Shown: positions 22,025 to 34,577, counted from the first letter of the stretch. The stretch: DNA of 64,000 bases from Berberis thunbergii (GCA_003290165.1 QNQO01000590.1:124001-188000), one strand, 5' to 3'. Notes: a model not told the origin generated them from the letters alone. Translations and numbers: made by a program.

Positions 22025-24317
22025 ATGAAAACGAAGAAGAAGAAGAAGAACAATGAAGGAGGAAACGGGATGAGTATCGTAGATCTACCGGATGATTGTC
22101 TCCTTCGCATCTTTTCTTTTCTTGATACAAAAACTACACTACAATCTAGTCTCCTAGTATCGAAGAGATGGAAAGATTTGTGGACTAGTGCTCCTTCTTT
22201 GTCATTGACAAATCCCTTTGTTAGTTCTTCTACAAGAAGAAGCCGTGATTTTATGAATTTTGTGGACAAAGTACTCGAGCATCGTTGTGATGATGTTAAC
22301 ATAAAAATTTTCATATCAACTCTTACTATTATTGCCACCCTGATCGTCTCGCTTTTTGGATTAGTTATGCAGCCATGCATGGTGTTGAAGACTTGCAGTT
22401 CTGTGTAAATTCGGACAGGAAGGAAATGCATTTCAAGGAATACGCAAAGCTTCCTGAGTGTCTCATCACTTGCCAAACAATCAAAGTGTTGCAATTGATT
22501 TCAGGCATGCAAAGACTCTTACTTCCTTGTCCTTCATTCTTCAGTTTACCTCAACTGCGAGTTCTTCATCTTGAGGGAGTAGTATTTGAAGATGGAAATC
22601 TAATATCTGCGGCTCTGGCTGATTGTCCACATTTGGATACTTTGGTTCTACGAAACTACGTACCAACTCCATTCAATTTACACATTTCATCCCACCAAAC
22701 TGAAGAAGTTGGCAGTAACAGCATGCTATGGTTATTTAAATATCAGAATCTATGCACCCAACCTCACTTCGCTAGAATTGGGAGGACAAGAATGGCTAGA
22801 ATTTGATTCAGTCGATCAAATCCCACAAGAAGGACCAGAAGAAGATTGGGTCTCTAAGGCCCTGGCAAGTTGTCCGCTTTTGCAGACTTTGGTTATAGAA
22901 AGAGTGGACAGAAGATTTGGAGATGACTGGATTACTGTGGCCTTAGCAAACTGTTTGCTCTTGCAAACTTTGGTTATTCGTCACTGTTACCTCCCAGACA
23001 CATTTAGAGAGTTGCATATTTCGTCACAACATCTTAAGAAGTTGGAGTTAAACCGTCTGAAATGTTGGGATGGAGGCCTTCATATCAGCATAAGTGCAGC
23101 AAACCTTACTTCCTTGACATTGATTGATTCAGGTTATAACATTAGTAATAGCTGTTCTCTATGCAACATGAAGTCCTTAGAGAAAGCGGAAATGAGAATT
23201 TATATTTCAATTAATGATCCATTAAAAATTGAGGATGTTAACAAGGTCATGAAAACACTTCACAGTCTTCACAATGTGAAAGATTTGTCTATTTTGGAGC
23301 CTCCCTCTGTTCTGGTATGTATTTATCTTCCATTTGAAATATATCGCACTTTTTTTTTTCTTTTTTTCTTTTGGATTTGATCTAGAAAATTTTTGTTTAT
23401 ATGTTCCCAGGCAAGCACGAATTGGCTTCAGTTTTCAAACTTAAGGAGCTTAGAGTTACACGTATGGTTTTATATGGCTTGCATTCTTCCTATGGCACAC
23501 TTACTGAAAAGCTCTCCACATCTCGAAACCCTTATCATGGTTAGAGAAGAGGTAAGTCTTCTTTTTACCATAAAGTGAACCACCCCTTGTTTGCTTTGAA
23601 GTTTTAATTAGAACTGCTATGAATTTGGTAAGTAAAAAGCATGAGTCTTGTTCTAAAATATAAATCTCCCTAATAGTTAGATGGTAAAATACGAAGCAAC
23701 AAAACTGATGTTATTTGGGATGAACTATTCTTTCTTTTGATTAATTGTAATAATCTCCTCTGCGTCAACATGTGTCTTTATGTTATTGAATAATCATTTC
23801 ATCAATGTATGAACATATAGTCAAATTATAAAGTTTTGTTGCCGGAGAATATATCATTTCTAATATTAGTTTTGTTGTAATGATATTCATATTGTTTTGT
23901 GCACGTGATAGAACAAATTGGTGATTCACTTCTTCTAAAACTTATGCAGTAATATCAGAAATTAAAGAAGATTTAACATCATTTTGTTATCCTTTGTAGT
24001 TGGGATTACGTAATCCGGAATGGAAGATACATGATCATAAATCCAAAGGAAAATTCATATCCAAAGACATATTCAACCATGTCAAGACCCTGAAAATGGA
24101 AAACTTCAAAGCTGTTGAAGACGAAATAGAATTTGTAAAGCTTGTATTAAGGAGTGCACCAGTCTTGGAAAAAGTCATAATTACTATTGCTGAATGGTCA
24201 GGAGGTAAACTGAAGAGGAGACTGAAGAAAGCAGAGCTGGCAAAGCTTCCACGAGCCTCTCGAAATGTTCTGTTTTCATTTATTCATCCTCGAACGTCAT
24301 TAGAATACAAGTTTTAA
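22025..24317 (+). pseudogene. F-box/LRR/FBD gene, frameshifted copy
   Basis: Same three-exon layout as the intact paralogue: exon 1 22025-23314, exon 2 23411-23551, exon 3 24000-24317, with conserved GT-AG borders. F-box IVDLPDDCLLRIFSFLDTK is at residues 19-37. Compared with the paralogue, one base is missing in an A/T run at about 22305 and one extra C is present at about 22694. The ends are in one frame but the 390 bp between are in another, and translation from the start hits a stop at 22408. Exon 3 carries the FBD domain (FNHVKTLKMEN to VLFSFIHPRTSLEYKF). Either a young pseudogene or a sequence error. F-box/FBD proteins are putative SCF ubiquitin ligase adaptors. Confidence 0.85.
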
Positions 24318-25044
24318 TTTGAGGGTGTAACGGGAGGATGGCTTCAAATTCATGTCATCTTCTCCTTGTGTTTCACAAGTTTGTTCTTTATGATTACTAA
24401 ACCCTTATTAGGACTTTGATTTCAAGCATGGATTAGTGGTAATGTAGCAAAATGGATCAAGCTATTTCTAATTTTTTTTATAGCATTTCTGGTGATGGTG
24501 GTGATGCAAATGCACATCCACAAAGGTATCTGAACCAAATGCTGTCGTGATAAAGTATTATTGATTGCAAATTCTCTTATATATATAAAAATAAGGTGAT
24601 GTATCACTATGTGTATAATTTTGCACAACCGAGAGATCGCCCAAGTTTTAGCAATAGTAAGAATTTGGTATTGAACAAGCTAATAAGCTGCTCCTATCCA
24701 CACAATGCAGGGTTTGTACTCCGTCGTTTTAACTACAACTGTAACTTGCATTTGAAACTTCAACATATAGCAGAGTGGCAGCAGTGACACTACAACCATA
24801 ACTAATTACTGTTGTGGCGCTATTTCTTTTACGAGTAGCAATAACACAGTATTCATGCTCATGAACAAACAAATGTATAATGCCGCTGCTTTTACGAGTG
24901 GTAACCTACCCAACAAGATGCCCACATATCATGATGAATGGAGATTGTGTGACCTCGAATACAAGTAATTTCATTTCAACTTGGTGTTACCAGAGGTTCA
25001 AATTTTTTTACATATTCACATCAACTGAAGGTATCATTAAGGTC
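24318..25044. other. 3' flank of F-box copy 1
   Basis: Positions 24318 to about 24690 match the 3' flank of the intact copy (34578 to about 34950), showing that the duplication unit includes downstream DNA. About 25010-25040 matches DNA at the start of the third copy (34965) and at 37015. No gene. Confidence 0.6.
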
Positions 25045-25300
25045 CTTCAATTACAGCGGTGGTTTGGCCTACCCCAACCTCCGCTGCCAAGATTTTTCAC
25101 GACCCCACCACTCACAGGCCGCGTGTCACGACGGCTTTGGCGCATGGGAGAACGGTACGAGGTGAGCCGCCAGCTGCCAGCCGTTATGGTACAACGACTT
25201 AGCCGCCTACAGTCGCCGTTACGATTCAGCTCCTGTTTCGCCTAGCCGCCGACACACAAAATTTCTTTTTTGACGCGGGATCCAGGACTGCCATCTGGAT

Positions 25301-27405
25301 GTGATGTCAATGGCCCCAGCCACCACCCCTCCCCCCACGGGACTTGGTCATGGGGAAACAGTGCCGCCCTCTAAGCCCTCTTTCGCTCAGATTTTGGAAA
25401 AAATTTTGGTTGACGACACTGCGGAGACTTCGGTCGAAGGAACCCGTTTCCGAAAAGAGGGGGCACCAGCAATCGGAATCACGGCCACGGATGAAGTACG
25501 TGGAAAAGCTTTCATGGAAAAACACGTGATTGTCCTAAAATTCTCTAGTTACTGACCAACTTTGGCAGATATTCGAGATTCGATTCACAGAACTTGGGGC
25601 ATTTTAGGCAATTTTTCGCTCGGTTTACTAATTCAACGACACGTGTTAGTCCGACTTCAATCTGAGGTGGAAGCAAAGAAAGTTCTGTCGAGAGACTCCT
25701 TTTTGATTCGTGGAGTTCAGTTCAAAGCCTTTCGATGGCATGATGGTTTCAGTTTGAAGGAGGACCCAATCTCGGTGTCGTTATGGGTAGAGTTGCCTAA
25801 CTTACCTTTGCGTTTATTTCATCCCCCTATTTTAAAAGCAATTGCGAACTCTTTTGGTGGTTTTTTGCAGATGAATGATCATACTCGTTGCCTGTCACGC
25901 CCAGGCTTTGCCCGTGTTTGCGCGGAGATGACTTTGGCGGAGAAATTACCAACTAGAGTTTGGATTGACAGGGTCAACAATAGGGGTTTCTGGTAGAAGA
26001 TAGAATACACTGGATTCAAATACTGTGATTTTTGTTCTTTGATAGGGCACCAAGAGGAGTTTTGTAGGAAAAAACCAGGTCTTAAGGGCGGTGGGAAAGC
26101 CTCGGATCTTGGTAGAGAGAAGGTGACCAAGCCAAAGGTTGAACCCAACACTATCAAGCAACAATATGTCCCCGTTATAAAAAAAACTAAGCCTCCCAAT
26201 CCTGCAGCAGGTCCGAGTGGCGCAAAGAATAGTCAGGGGGGAGATTAATGAGGAAGTTGGGGAGTAGAGGCCGGTGGCCATGGATCCGGGTAAGGTGGTG
26301 TTGTCAAATAAATTTGAGTCGCTTACAAATATTCTTGATGCCGATGAAAGTGAGAAAAAGGTCCCAGATAATGTCGAGCTCTTTCCAGAATCTACAGAGG
26401 AATGCCTCGTAGGACGGGGTATACAATTTCAGAGGTTGCAGAGGTTACTGGTTTTCAAGAATAGCCGTCACTACATGCGAATGAAATGCATTCGGTGGAG
26501 ACGAGTGGTCGCTTTGACGACACACATACAAGCGTGGAACAAGTGGGGCAACATGTTTCAGATAGGCAACGAGTGGAGATCGTGCAACTGTCTACACCAC
26601 CCCAGCCAGCTCCAACAGCCAACATGGCTATTCCTTGCATCCCCACAGGGGAAATGGCTCCGCTAGATCACAGCCCCAGCCCACTCAGGGCCCCAGCCAG
26701 ACCGGAGTCACAGCCCGACCACGACCACAACCCGCTTATGACTCGAACAGGACAGCAGTCAGACCATAGCCCAAGCCAGATCATGGCCTCAGCCTGCCCA
26801 CGGCCTGTCTACGACCAGTTTGCGACCTCTGTCAGTTCACGGCCCTAGTCAGTCCACGTCCAGTCCTCGGTCCCAGTCCACGGCCCCAACCCATGGGACG
26901 TGTTACCCCAGGCAGCGCGTGACTTGATCACAGTTGGCGATTCTTCTAATATCCGGGATTCTCGGTTAGTGACGCAACCAAAGTCAACTGGAATGACACA
27001 GGAAGTAGGGGCTGGCACGGTGAAGCCGACAGTGATGGAACAATTGACAGAAGTCCTGGCCAAGCGAGCACAACCCCGCGGCAGCTGGTAATTCGTCAGT
27101 GCCCGCGGCAGCAAGGAACGACAAGGGTGGGGGTGTTTTGTATGATGTTGCCATCTAGTTGGTCAAGGAGAACCGTGTTTTGCGAAAAAAGAAAAAAATC
27201 AATGAACACTAATACACTTGATAGCGCCACAGATGATAGTGACGAGGCTGCGTCGGAATCGAAGTTGGGGCCAGAATCACATGATATTAACGATTTAACC
27301 TTGGGGGCGCACTCCGATGAGGATCTTCAGAACAAAGTTAAATCGGCGGTCCTTCCGGGCAATCGTCGTAAGACCAAGAGGGGTAAATCTTCCTCCCGCG
27401 CTTAA
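25301..27405 (+). pseudogene. LINE ORF1 (DUF4283 and CCHC), decayed
   Basis: Starts MMSMAPATTPPPTG and continues through a DUF4283 region (LWVELPNLPLRLFHPPILKA) to a knuckle CDFCSLIGHQEEFC (CX2CX4HX4C) at about 26025-26066. Two stops, TGA after FSSY and TAG after RGFW, sit where the related copy 2 has sense codons (R and Q), each explained by one C-to-T change. The Pro-rich C-terminal part has further frame changes, and the last part is basic (NRRKTKRGKSSSRA). Confidence 0.85.
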
Positions 27406-27409
27406 GATG

Positions 27410-28143
27410 ATGGAAAATTTTATGTTTTGGAATGCTCGTGGGATTGGTAATAAGGCCACGAGGAGGAGGTTAAAAAATATGGTTGTGGATCATAAAGTAA
27501 GAATTCTTATGATTGCGAAGCCTATGATTGATACTAGTAGATCTATGGAGATTGGCAACAAGCTCCACCTTTGTGGCTTTGCCTCGAACGACACGTTTGG
27601 CAAAAGATTTGGATTTTTTGGGATACTTCCCTTGCTCTCTCGGTGGTGGATATGTCGGACCAGATCATTCATTGCCAGATAAAGGATTCTGCTTCAAGAA
27701 TTTTTTAATTTCTTTTGTTTATGCTAAATGCTCTGTGGATGAAAGAAGGGATCTATGGTTGAATATGGTCAATTTTGTTGCAAACCATGACATTCCTTGG
27801 ATGGTCGGAGGAGATTTTAATACTTATTTGCATTCTGGCAAAAAAGTAGGGGGGTGGAGCCATCCATGGCAAGCATGTCACATTTCTCAGACTGTATTGA
27901 AACAGTGGCTTAATTGATTGTGGATTCTCGGGCACTCGTCTCACTTGGTGCAATAACAGGCGGGGCAGTGAGCGTATTTGGGCTAGACTTGATAGGATCT
28001 TTGTAAATTCAGCTTGGTTGACAGATTTGGGCAGCCTTAAAGTGGAACATCTTAGCAGAACTTTTTCAGATCATTCTCCATTGTTGGCCTCCATGCCAAC
28101 TCAATCAAAATTCAGTTTTGCTCCTTTTCGGTTCTTAATATGT
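27410..28143 (+). pseudogene. LINE ORF2 N-terminal endonuclease, truncated and frameshifted
   Basis: Starts MMENFMFWNARGIGN, the typical start of plant LINE ORF2. Further motifs of the endonuclease/exonuclease/phosphatase fold are GGDFNTYL at about 27812, TWCNNR at about 27944, RIWARLDRIF at about 27976 and SDHSP at about 28068. At least three frame changes are needed to read through. The conserved stretch after SDHSP breaks off near 28143. Confidence 0.88.
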
Positions 28144-29105
28144 GGACACTCGCAAGGATCCACGGATACAGACACTAGCGTTGTGTTGGACACTGACACG
28201 ACACGCCGATTCAACAATTTTAAAAAAACTAGGACTCAGGGACACGTTATATTTTTTTTTAATAAGTCATATAAATATAAATAATAATCTAATAAAATGT
28301 CTTCCTAAATATCATGAAGAAGATGACACTGTTGCAAGAAAAAATTAAAGTAGAGATAAAATATAGTAGATGAGAGAAGAAGCAAATGAGAGAAAAATAA
28401 GAAGTAAAGATTGAGAAGAAACATAAACTACCTCTATGCTTTAGTAGTTTTTTGCCTTATTTGTCTTAAATCGCAAATGAAATAGTCATTCAAATGGATC
28501 AACAACCATTATATTACGTTTTCAAAATCCTTCTATTGAAGAGGTTGCAAGAGATTTGTTTTCAAAATCTTACACTAAAGATTTTAGTCTCTGCCCTCAA
28601 AGATCCTCCAGAGCTAAGAAAGCAAACAAAAAGTACAAAGGTTGAATCATTTCCTCCTTAACAAAGGAGAAATGAATAAAAAAACAAGAAGTTTCTTCTT
28701 TGGCTGATGCTAGTTGAAGATTTTTATAGGTCTAGTAACCATGTTCACTCTCACTATAATTCACTTTCTTGTGAGAGTTTGTTTCTGTTTTTTTTTTTTC
28801 ATTTATATAAAGGTTTTGGGGTCCTTAAAACCCAGCTCGCTTTCTAAAAAAAAACCATTATATTACGTAGTTATTTGTAAACATTTAAATGTAAAAAATA
28901 AAACAAAGTTAGTTTTCAAGTCTTGAGTGTGTCCTGACCAAGTTTTGGATGTATCAGAGGTGTGTCTAACGCGTTGACTACATTGACCATGTGTCTGATA
29001 CTTGCTGACACGTTGACCAAGTGTCCGATGCGTGTCAGAGGCGTGTCGAGCAAGTGTCATGTGTCAGACATGAATACGACAAGTTTTCCAAGAGTCTGTG
29101 CTTCC
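28144..29105. mobile_element. GTGTC-rich element, class uncertain
   Basis: Both ends are rich in GACAC/GTGTC motifs in opposite orientation (GGACACTGACACGACACG near 28190; GTGTCAGAGGCGTGTCGAG near 29032), which suggests long, degraded inverted ends. It begins where the LINE endonuclease stops. A younger 334-bp LINE fragment lies inside it. No transposase and no clean target duplication were seen, so the class is open. Confidence 0.5.
28520..28853 (+). mobile_element. 5'-truncated LINE insertion with 15-bp target duplication
   Basis: ACCATTATATTACGT occurs at 28505-28519 and again at 28854-28868, directly after a short poly(A). The inserted 334 bp end with the tail AGCTCGCTTTCT plus A run, the same tail as the LINE derivatives, so it was probably made by that machinery. 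No frame. Confidence 0.85.
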
Positions 29106-29398
29106 TTGATTACAAATTTTAGAGTTCTAGAAAAATACAGCTAGGGTTGACAACAAACCCAATTGTCAACTATGGATTATTTGACTTGAAAATTTTAAGC
29201 CAAAACTAGCTAATTCACAACCTAACCTTAAATTCCAAAATTTGACAACAAGAAGTAATCAGAATGTCGCATATTTCTTATAGATTCCTCAATTAAACTT
29301 GCACAAAAGAGAGAACATGCTACAAGTAGAATCTTTAATTTGCATCAAGGGAAGGATATATTTTCGTAAGAACTAATATTGAAATAATATGAGAATGA

Positions 29399-29763
29399 GG
29401 GTGTGTTTGTTAGCACATAAAATCGTTTTGTAGACAAAATGACTTTTCAAGGAAAATTACTTTACTACGAAATAATTTTCTAGTGTTTGATTGCACCCAG
29501 AAAATTAAACTAAAAAATAAATATTTTCCATGCTTGAAACGGGGTTGTCTAACATATTTTTATTTTTTTGTATATTTTCCATGCTTATCCGGAAAACAGT
29601 TTTTGTATTAGGAGAGATCGAAAAAAACCAGAAAAATGAAGGAAAATCAAGTGAATATGAAAAATTAGTTTCCTACTTATCTGCTTAATCAAACACCGAA
29701 AAATAAGATTTTACTTGTAAAATTATTTTCCAACCAAAATTTTCTAGGCTATCAAACAAACCC
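29399..29763. mobile_element. MITE with GGGTGTGTTTG ends (365 bp)
   Basis: Left end GGGTGTGTTTGTTAGC, right end reversed GGGTTTGTTTGATAGC. The flanking trinucleotides TGA/TTA would fit a decayed Harbinger-type TTA/TAA duplication. The interior contains internal inverted pieces with GGAAAAT/ATTTTCC. No frame. Confidence 0.7.
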
Positions 29764-29982
29764 TTATTGGAAAACAAAAAAAAAACTCCATGCTTTACAA
29801 AAGAAAAAAATTTCTAATCCACTTTTTTGAAAATTTTTGGAACCCCGATAATACCGCACATCCTTTATCCTCCTTTAGACCACACCCCACTGATTTAATT
29901 CAATAAAACACACTATTTCATACGTGGGGAATTATCTGATAAAAAATTGTCCTTTAGCAAAGTTTTTCGAATCGAAAATACT

Positions 29983-30107
29983 TGGGAACCAGGATTTTGT
30001 ATGTGTCACAATCTGAGGTAGTGATGTATTTTTTGAGATATGTGTAACTCTAAATTTGTGACACATCACCCTGGTTGCATAACAGGTTATAAAATTTTAG
30101 TTCCTAG
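29983..30107. mobile_element. MITE family A, copy 3 (diverged)
   Basis: Ends GGGAACCAGGATTTT and AAAATTTTAGTTCC are inverted, and the interior keeps ACACATCACCCTGGTTGCA, as in copies at 8977 and 9934. Confidence 0.65.
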
Positions 30108-30990
30108 CAAACTTCAAGTTAATTAACTTTACCCTCAAAACTGTATTAGTTGTTATTTGGTTTGTAAGTTAGATTTCATTAATATATATTTTTTGTTGAT
30201 TTCATTAAAAAAAAAAAAACAAGAAGTGAAACTAGGTTCTATAAAAAGGCAGCAGGAAAGCCTGGGAGCCAGCCAGCAGTAGAAAAACCAACAAATCTAG
30301 TTGCAGAAAGAATAGGTGTTTCGACAAGTGCTTGCGTTCCTATAGTTGTAGTTCTGGTATTTGTATGTGTTCCTATACGTATAGTATATAGTGAATACAA
30401 CGTGTTACAAGTGGTGTCCCAACATATGCCTTTGTCCTTAGGGGTGTCGCGGAGGTAAAGTCCAAAGCAATAAAGCTTGCCCTATTGCGTAAGGGGATAG
30501 GGGCTACCTGAGACCAACTGACTATCCAGCGTAGAAAACTCCAGTGCGCCCCAGCGCCCCGGGGGCCAGAACAAGCCTTCCTGATTGCAAAATCCTGATT
30601 TTTTAGTATTTGAGAAAAAAAAAAAAAAAAAAAAACCCTAAAAACCAACTTGTAGAGTTGTGAGTTGTGAGTTGTAATGGTGGGGAAGGGGGTAGTTAGT
30701 TTGTTTTTCTTGAAAACTAATTTATGAGATATTAATATCCCCAAAATCTCTCAAACGAATTGTTGCACTCATCAATGCCACGTGTCACGCTCCTATTAGA
30801 CAAGGAGAAAAATAGGAAAACAAAGGAAGAGTGATTTAGAAATTTCATGTGATTTTTTTAGGTAATCTATAAATTATTTTTTTTACTTTGACATTTTTAC
30901 ACCACCACTTCTACTTAATGACACTACCACCCTTTTTTTTGGATGTGATAAAGAACACCATCATTATAAACAGAAAAACACACGTCCACT
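30108..30990. other. Unexplained region with a GC-rich segment
   Basis: Positions 30240-30410 have a TATA-like CTATAAAAAGG followed by DNA ending in GTGTTACA, which might be the right part of an old LTR. Positions 30420-30590 are clearly more GC-rich than the surroundings (for example CCCCAGCGCCCCGGGGGCC) and are open on the minus strand, matching nothing I recognise. A run of A follows at about 30616-30636. No gene called. Confidence 0.4.
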
Positions 30991-31373
30991 TAGGGGTGGG
31001 CACGGGACGGGATGAACCTCATACCTATCCCATACCATTCCAAACGGGATCGGGACGAGATGAGCACGTACTAAATAATCATCCAATAAATAAATATTAA
31101 ACTTTTTTTTTGCAAAGTAAATAAATATCAAACTTCATTTAGAATTCACGATTTAATTCATTTAGATCTCATATAAAATTTCATTCCACATTGATTTAAT
31201 TTCAACACATTCTAAACTTTAATTTAGAAGAATATTTTGATTAAAATTAGTAATAATAAATATTAAATAAATAAATTCGGGACGGGACGGGATCGGGATG
31301 GGTTTGATCAATCCCAAAAAATCGGGATGGGACGGGACGGGTTCGAGATCGCAAGATGGGATGGCCACCCCTA
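30991..31373. mobile_element. hAT-like non-autonomous element (383 bp)
   Basis: Begins TAGGGGTGGGCA and ends GGCCACCCCTA. Flanks CGTCCACT (30983-30990) and CTTCCACT (31374-31381) are an 8-bp duplication with one mismatch. Same GGGACGGGA arrays and interior as the 613-bp element at 19897; the difference is an internal deletion. Confidence 0.88.
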
Positions 31374-31381
31374 CTTCCACT

Positions 31382-32238
31382 TCTCTTTTCTCCCTTTGTT
31401 CTTCATCACGAACAACACCACCACCTCGCCTCGTTAGCACTAGTCGCACCATCTCGCCACTGCCAACACCGGCCACCACCTCTTCCCACTACCGCCAGCA
31501 ACACACGTCTTCCTCTTTTCTTTTGTTTCTATTCCTCCTTTCTTCCTATTCTCCTTGTTCATTTTCATCTCTTTATCTTCTTCTCCTTCGCCCTCAAGTA
31601 GGTTAATGTGAATGGGGGTTCTTCACTTGCACAAACCTCTACGCATGGGGGTTTTCCACTCTAAAAACTTGTACAAGGGTGAAAAAGAAAAAGCATAGAG
31701 TAGATAGTGGTGTCCTTCATAAAGTTGGTTATTATTATTATTATTTTAATACTTTGGCTTTTTGTTTTTAATTCCCTTTAATATTCTTAGACTTAGAAAA
31801 GAAAAATACAACAAATTAAAAAAAGAATTTATACGCAAAAAAATATTTAAAAAATAGAGAATTTTCTATATTTATTCGACAATGCTAACACAATTTTATT
31901 TCTATTCCACCTCTATATATAAGTCATGGTTAAAGTTAATTTGTATTCATAACATAATTAGTTTTATAGGCATTTCCTTTGTTGCACCACCTATTTATCA
32001 TAAAATTCTCCATGCATGCCCACTTATTTATTAGGAGTTGTTTAGCTAGTTAAGATTTATTTGGAGTATTTTGAAATTCTAAAATAGGAATGTTCGAATT
32101 GCAGTTCCAAATTAGATTAAGAATAGGAAATAGTCATATTTAATTTAGAATAAATAGAGTTGTTTTCTTGCTCTAGTAATCGTTTTATTTTTATTCAAAA
32201 GTCAGATCAAGAATTGTAGAATAGAATAGAGCTAGAAG
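31382..32238. other. Upstream region of the intact F-box gene
   Basis: No gene. Includes a pyrimidine-rich stretch (31382-31600) and an ATT-type microsatellite at about 31729-31746. From about 32140 the DNA matches the upstream region of the frameshifted copy, marking the start of the duplicated unit. Confidence 0.55.
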
Positions 32239-34577
32239 ATGACGACTTCAATGAAGACGAAGAAGATGAACAATGAAGGAGGAAACAGGATCAGTATTGT
32301 CGATCTACCGGATGATTGTCTCCTTCACATCTTTTCTTTTCTTGATACAAAAACTACAGTACAATCTAGTCTCCTAGTATCGAAGAGATGGAAAGATTTG
32401 TGGACTAGTGCTCCTTCTTTGTCCTTGACAAATCCCTTTGTTAGAGTGATTGCTGCTTATTTGTCCTTTACAAATCCCTTTGTTACTACTTTTAAAAGAA
32501 GTCAGGATTTTATGAATTTTGTGGACAAAGTACTCGAGCTTCGTTGTGATGATGTTAACATACAGAATTTTCATATCAACTCTGATTATTATTGCCACCC
32601 TGATCGTCTCGTTTCTTGGATTAGTTATGCAGCCATGCATGGTGTTGAAGACTTGCAGTTGTGTGTAAATACCAACAATAAGGAATGTGCAAAGCTTCCC
32701 GAGTGTCTCATCACTTGCCAAACAATCAAAGTGTTGCAATTGATTTCACGCAGGCAAAAACTCTTACTTCCTTCTCCTTCATCCTTCAGTTTACCTCAAC
32801 TGCAAGTTCTTCATCTTGAGGGAATGGTATATGAAGATGGAAATCTAATATCCGCGGCTCTGGCTGATTGTCCACATTTGGATACTTTGGTTCTACGAAA
32901 CTACGTACCAACTCCATTCAATTTGCACATTTCATCCCACAAACTGAAGAAGTTGGCAGTAAAAGGATACTATAGTTATTTAAATATCAGAATCTATGCA
33001 CCCAACCTCACTTGGCTAGAATTGGATTCAGTCGATCAAATCCCACAAGGAGGACAAGAAGAAGATTGGCTCTCTAAGGCCCTGGCAAGTAGTCCGCTTT
33101 TGCAGACTTTGGTTATAAAAAGAGTAGACAGAAGATTTGGAGATAACTGGATTACTGTGGCCTTAGCAACCTGTTTGCTCTTGCAAACTTTGGTTATTCG
33201 TCGCTGTTACCTCCCAGACACATTTAAGGAGTTTCATATTTCGTCACAATATCTTAAGAAGTTGGAGTTAAACCGTCTTATATGTTGGGATGGAAGCCTT
33301 CATATCAGCATAAGTGCACCAAACCTTACTTCCTTGACATTGATTGATTCAGTTGATAACATTGGTAATAGCTGCTCTCTATGCAACATCAAGACCCTAG
33401 AGAAAGCGGAAATTGGAATTTATATTCCAACGAATGAACCATTAAAAATTGAGGATGTTAACAAGGTCATGAAAACACTTCACAGTCTTAACAATGTGAA
33501 AGATTTGTCTATTTTGGAGCCTCCCTCTGTTCTGGTATGTAAATTATCTTCCATTTGAAATATATTGCACTATTTTTTTTCTTTTTTTCCTTTGAATTTG
33601 ATCTAGAAAATGCTTGTTTATATGTTCCCAGGCAATCACGAATTGGCTTGAGTTTTCAAACTTAAGGAGTTTAGAGTTACATGTATGGTTTTATATGGCT
33701 TTCATTCTTCCATTGGCACACATATTGGAAAGCTCTCCACATCTCGAAACCCTTATCATGGTAAGAAAAGAGGTAAGTCGTCTTTTTACCATAAAGTGAA
33801 CCACCCCTTGTTTGCTTTGAAGTTTTAATTAGAACTGCTATGAATTTAGTAAGTAAAAAGCATGAGTCTTGTTCTAAAATAGAAATCTCCCTAATAGTCA
33901 GATAGTAAAATACGAAGCAACAAAACTGATGTTATTTGGGATGAACTATTCTTTCTTTCTTTCTTGTTATATTAGTTTAATCTTGGGTTGATCACATTTG
34001 ACTAATTGTAAACAATCTCCTCTGTGTCAACATGTGTCTTTATGTTATTGAATAATCATTTCATCAATGTATGAACATGTAGTCAAATTATAAAGTTTTG
34101 TTGCCGGAGAATATCATTTCTAATCTTAGTTTTGTTGTAATGATATTCATATTGTTTTGTGCACGCGATAGAACAAATTGGTGATTCACTTCTCCTAAAA
34201 TTTATGCAGTAATATCAGAAATCAAAGATGATTTAACAACATTTTGTTATCCTTTGTAGGTGAGAGTACGTAATCCGGAATGGAAGATACATTATCATAA
34301 ATCCAAAGGAAAATTCATATCCAAAGACAAATTCAACCATGTCAAGACCCTGAAAATGGACAACTTCATAGCTGTTAAAGACGAAATAGAATTTCTACAG
34401 CTTGTATTAAGGAATGCACCAGTCTTGGAAAAAGTCATAATTACTATTTCTGATTGGTCAGGAGCTGATCTGAGGAAGAGATTGAAGAAAGCAGAGCTGG
34501 CAAAGCTTCCAAGAGCCTCTCGAAATGTTCTGTTTTCATTTATTCATTCTCGAACGTCATTAGAATATAAGTTTTAA
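32239..34577 (+). CDS. F-box/LRR/FBD protein, intact
   Basis: Exons 32239-33534, 33632-33772 and 34260-34577 join in phase 0 to give 584 residues. F-box IVDLPDDCLLHIFSFLDTK is at about residues 20-38, followed by irregular leucine-rich repeats (LPQLQVLHLEG, CPHLDTLVLRN, APNLTSLTLIDS) and a C-terminal FBD domain (FNHVKTLKMDN to VLFSFIHSRTSLEYKF). In this family the F-box binds SKP1 in an SCF ubiquitin ligase and the repeats are thought to select a substrate; the target is unknown. A second donor 12 bp upstream in exon 2 (ATG|GTAAGA) is possible, but GAG|GTAAGT is conserved in all three copies. It lies between a broken paralogue (22 kb) and an F-box-less one (35 kb), and is the only copy here with all domains in frame. 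Confidence 0.9.

Larger units (their letters stand above)
25045..28143 (+). mobile_element. L1-like LINE with endonuclease, 3' part lost
   Basis: A plus-strand LINE with ORF1 (25301-27405) and the start of ORF2 encoding an AP-type endonuclease (27410-28143). It stops within about 10 codons of the end of the endonuclease domain, where a GTGTC-rich element begins. No RT was found downstream in the window. Loss of the 3' end is unlike the usual 5' truncation, so a later insertion or deletion cut it. Its ORF1 is the closest relative of the derivative at 4991-7195. The left boundary is approximate. Confidence 0.85.

Noticed and set aside
22375..22806. A separate small gene within F-box copy 1
   Set aside because: It is the frameshifted middle of exon 1, matching the intact paralogue.
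30240..30425. A complete LTR retrotransposon
   Set aside because: Only a possible right LTR end is seen; no second LTR, standard primer site or coding domain.
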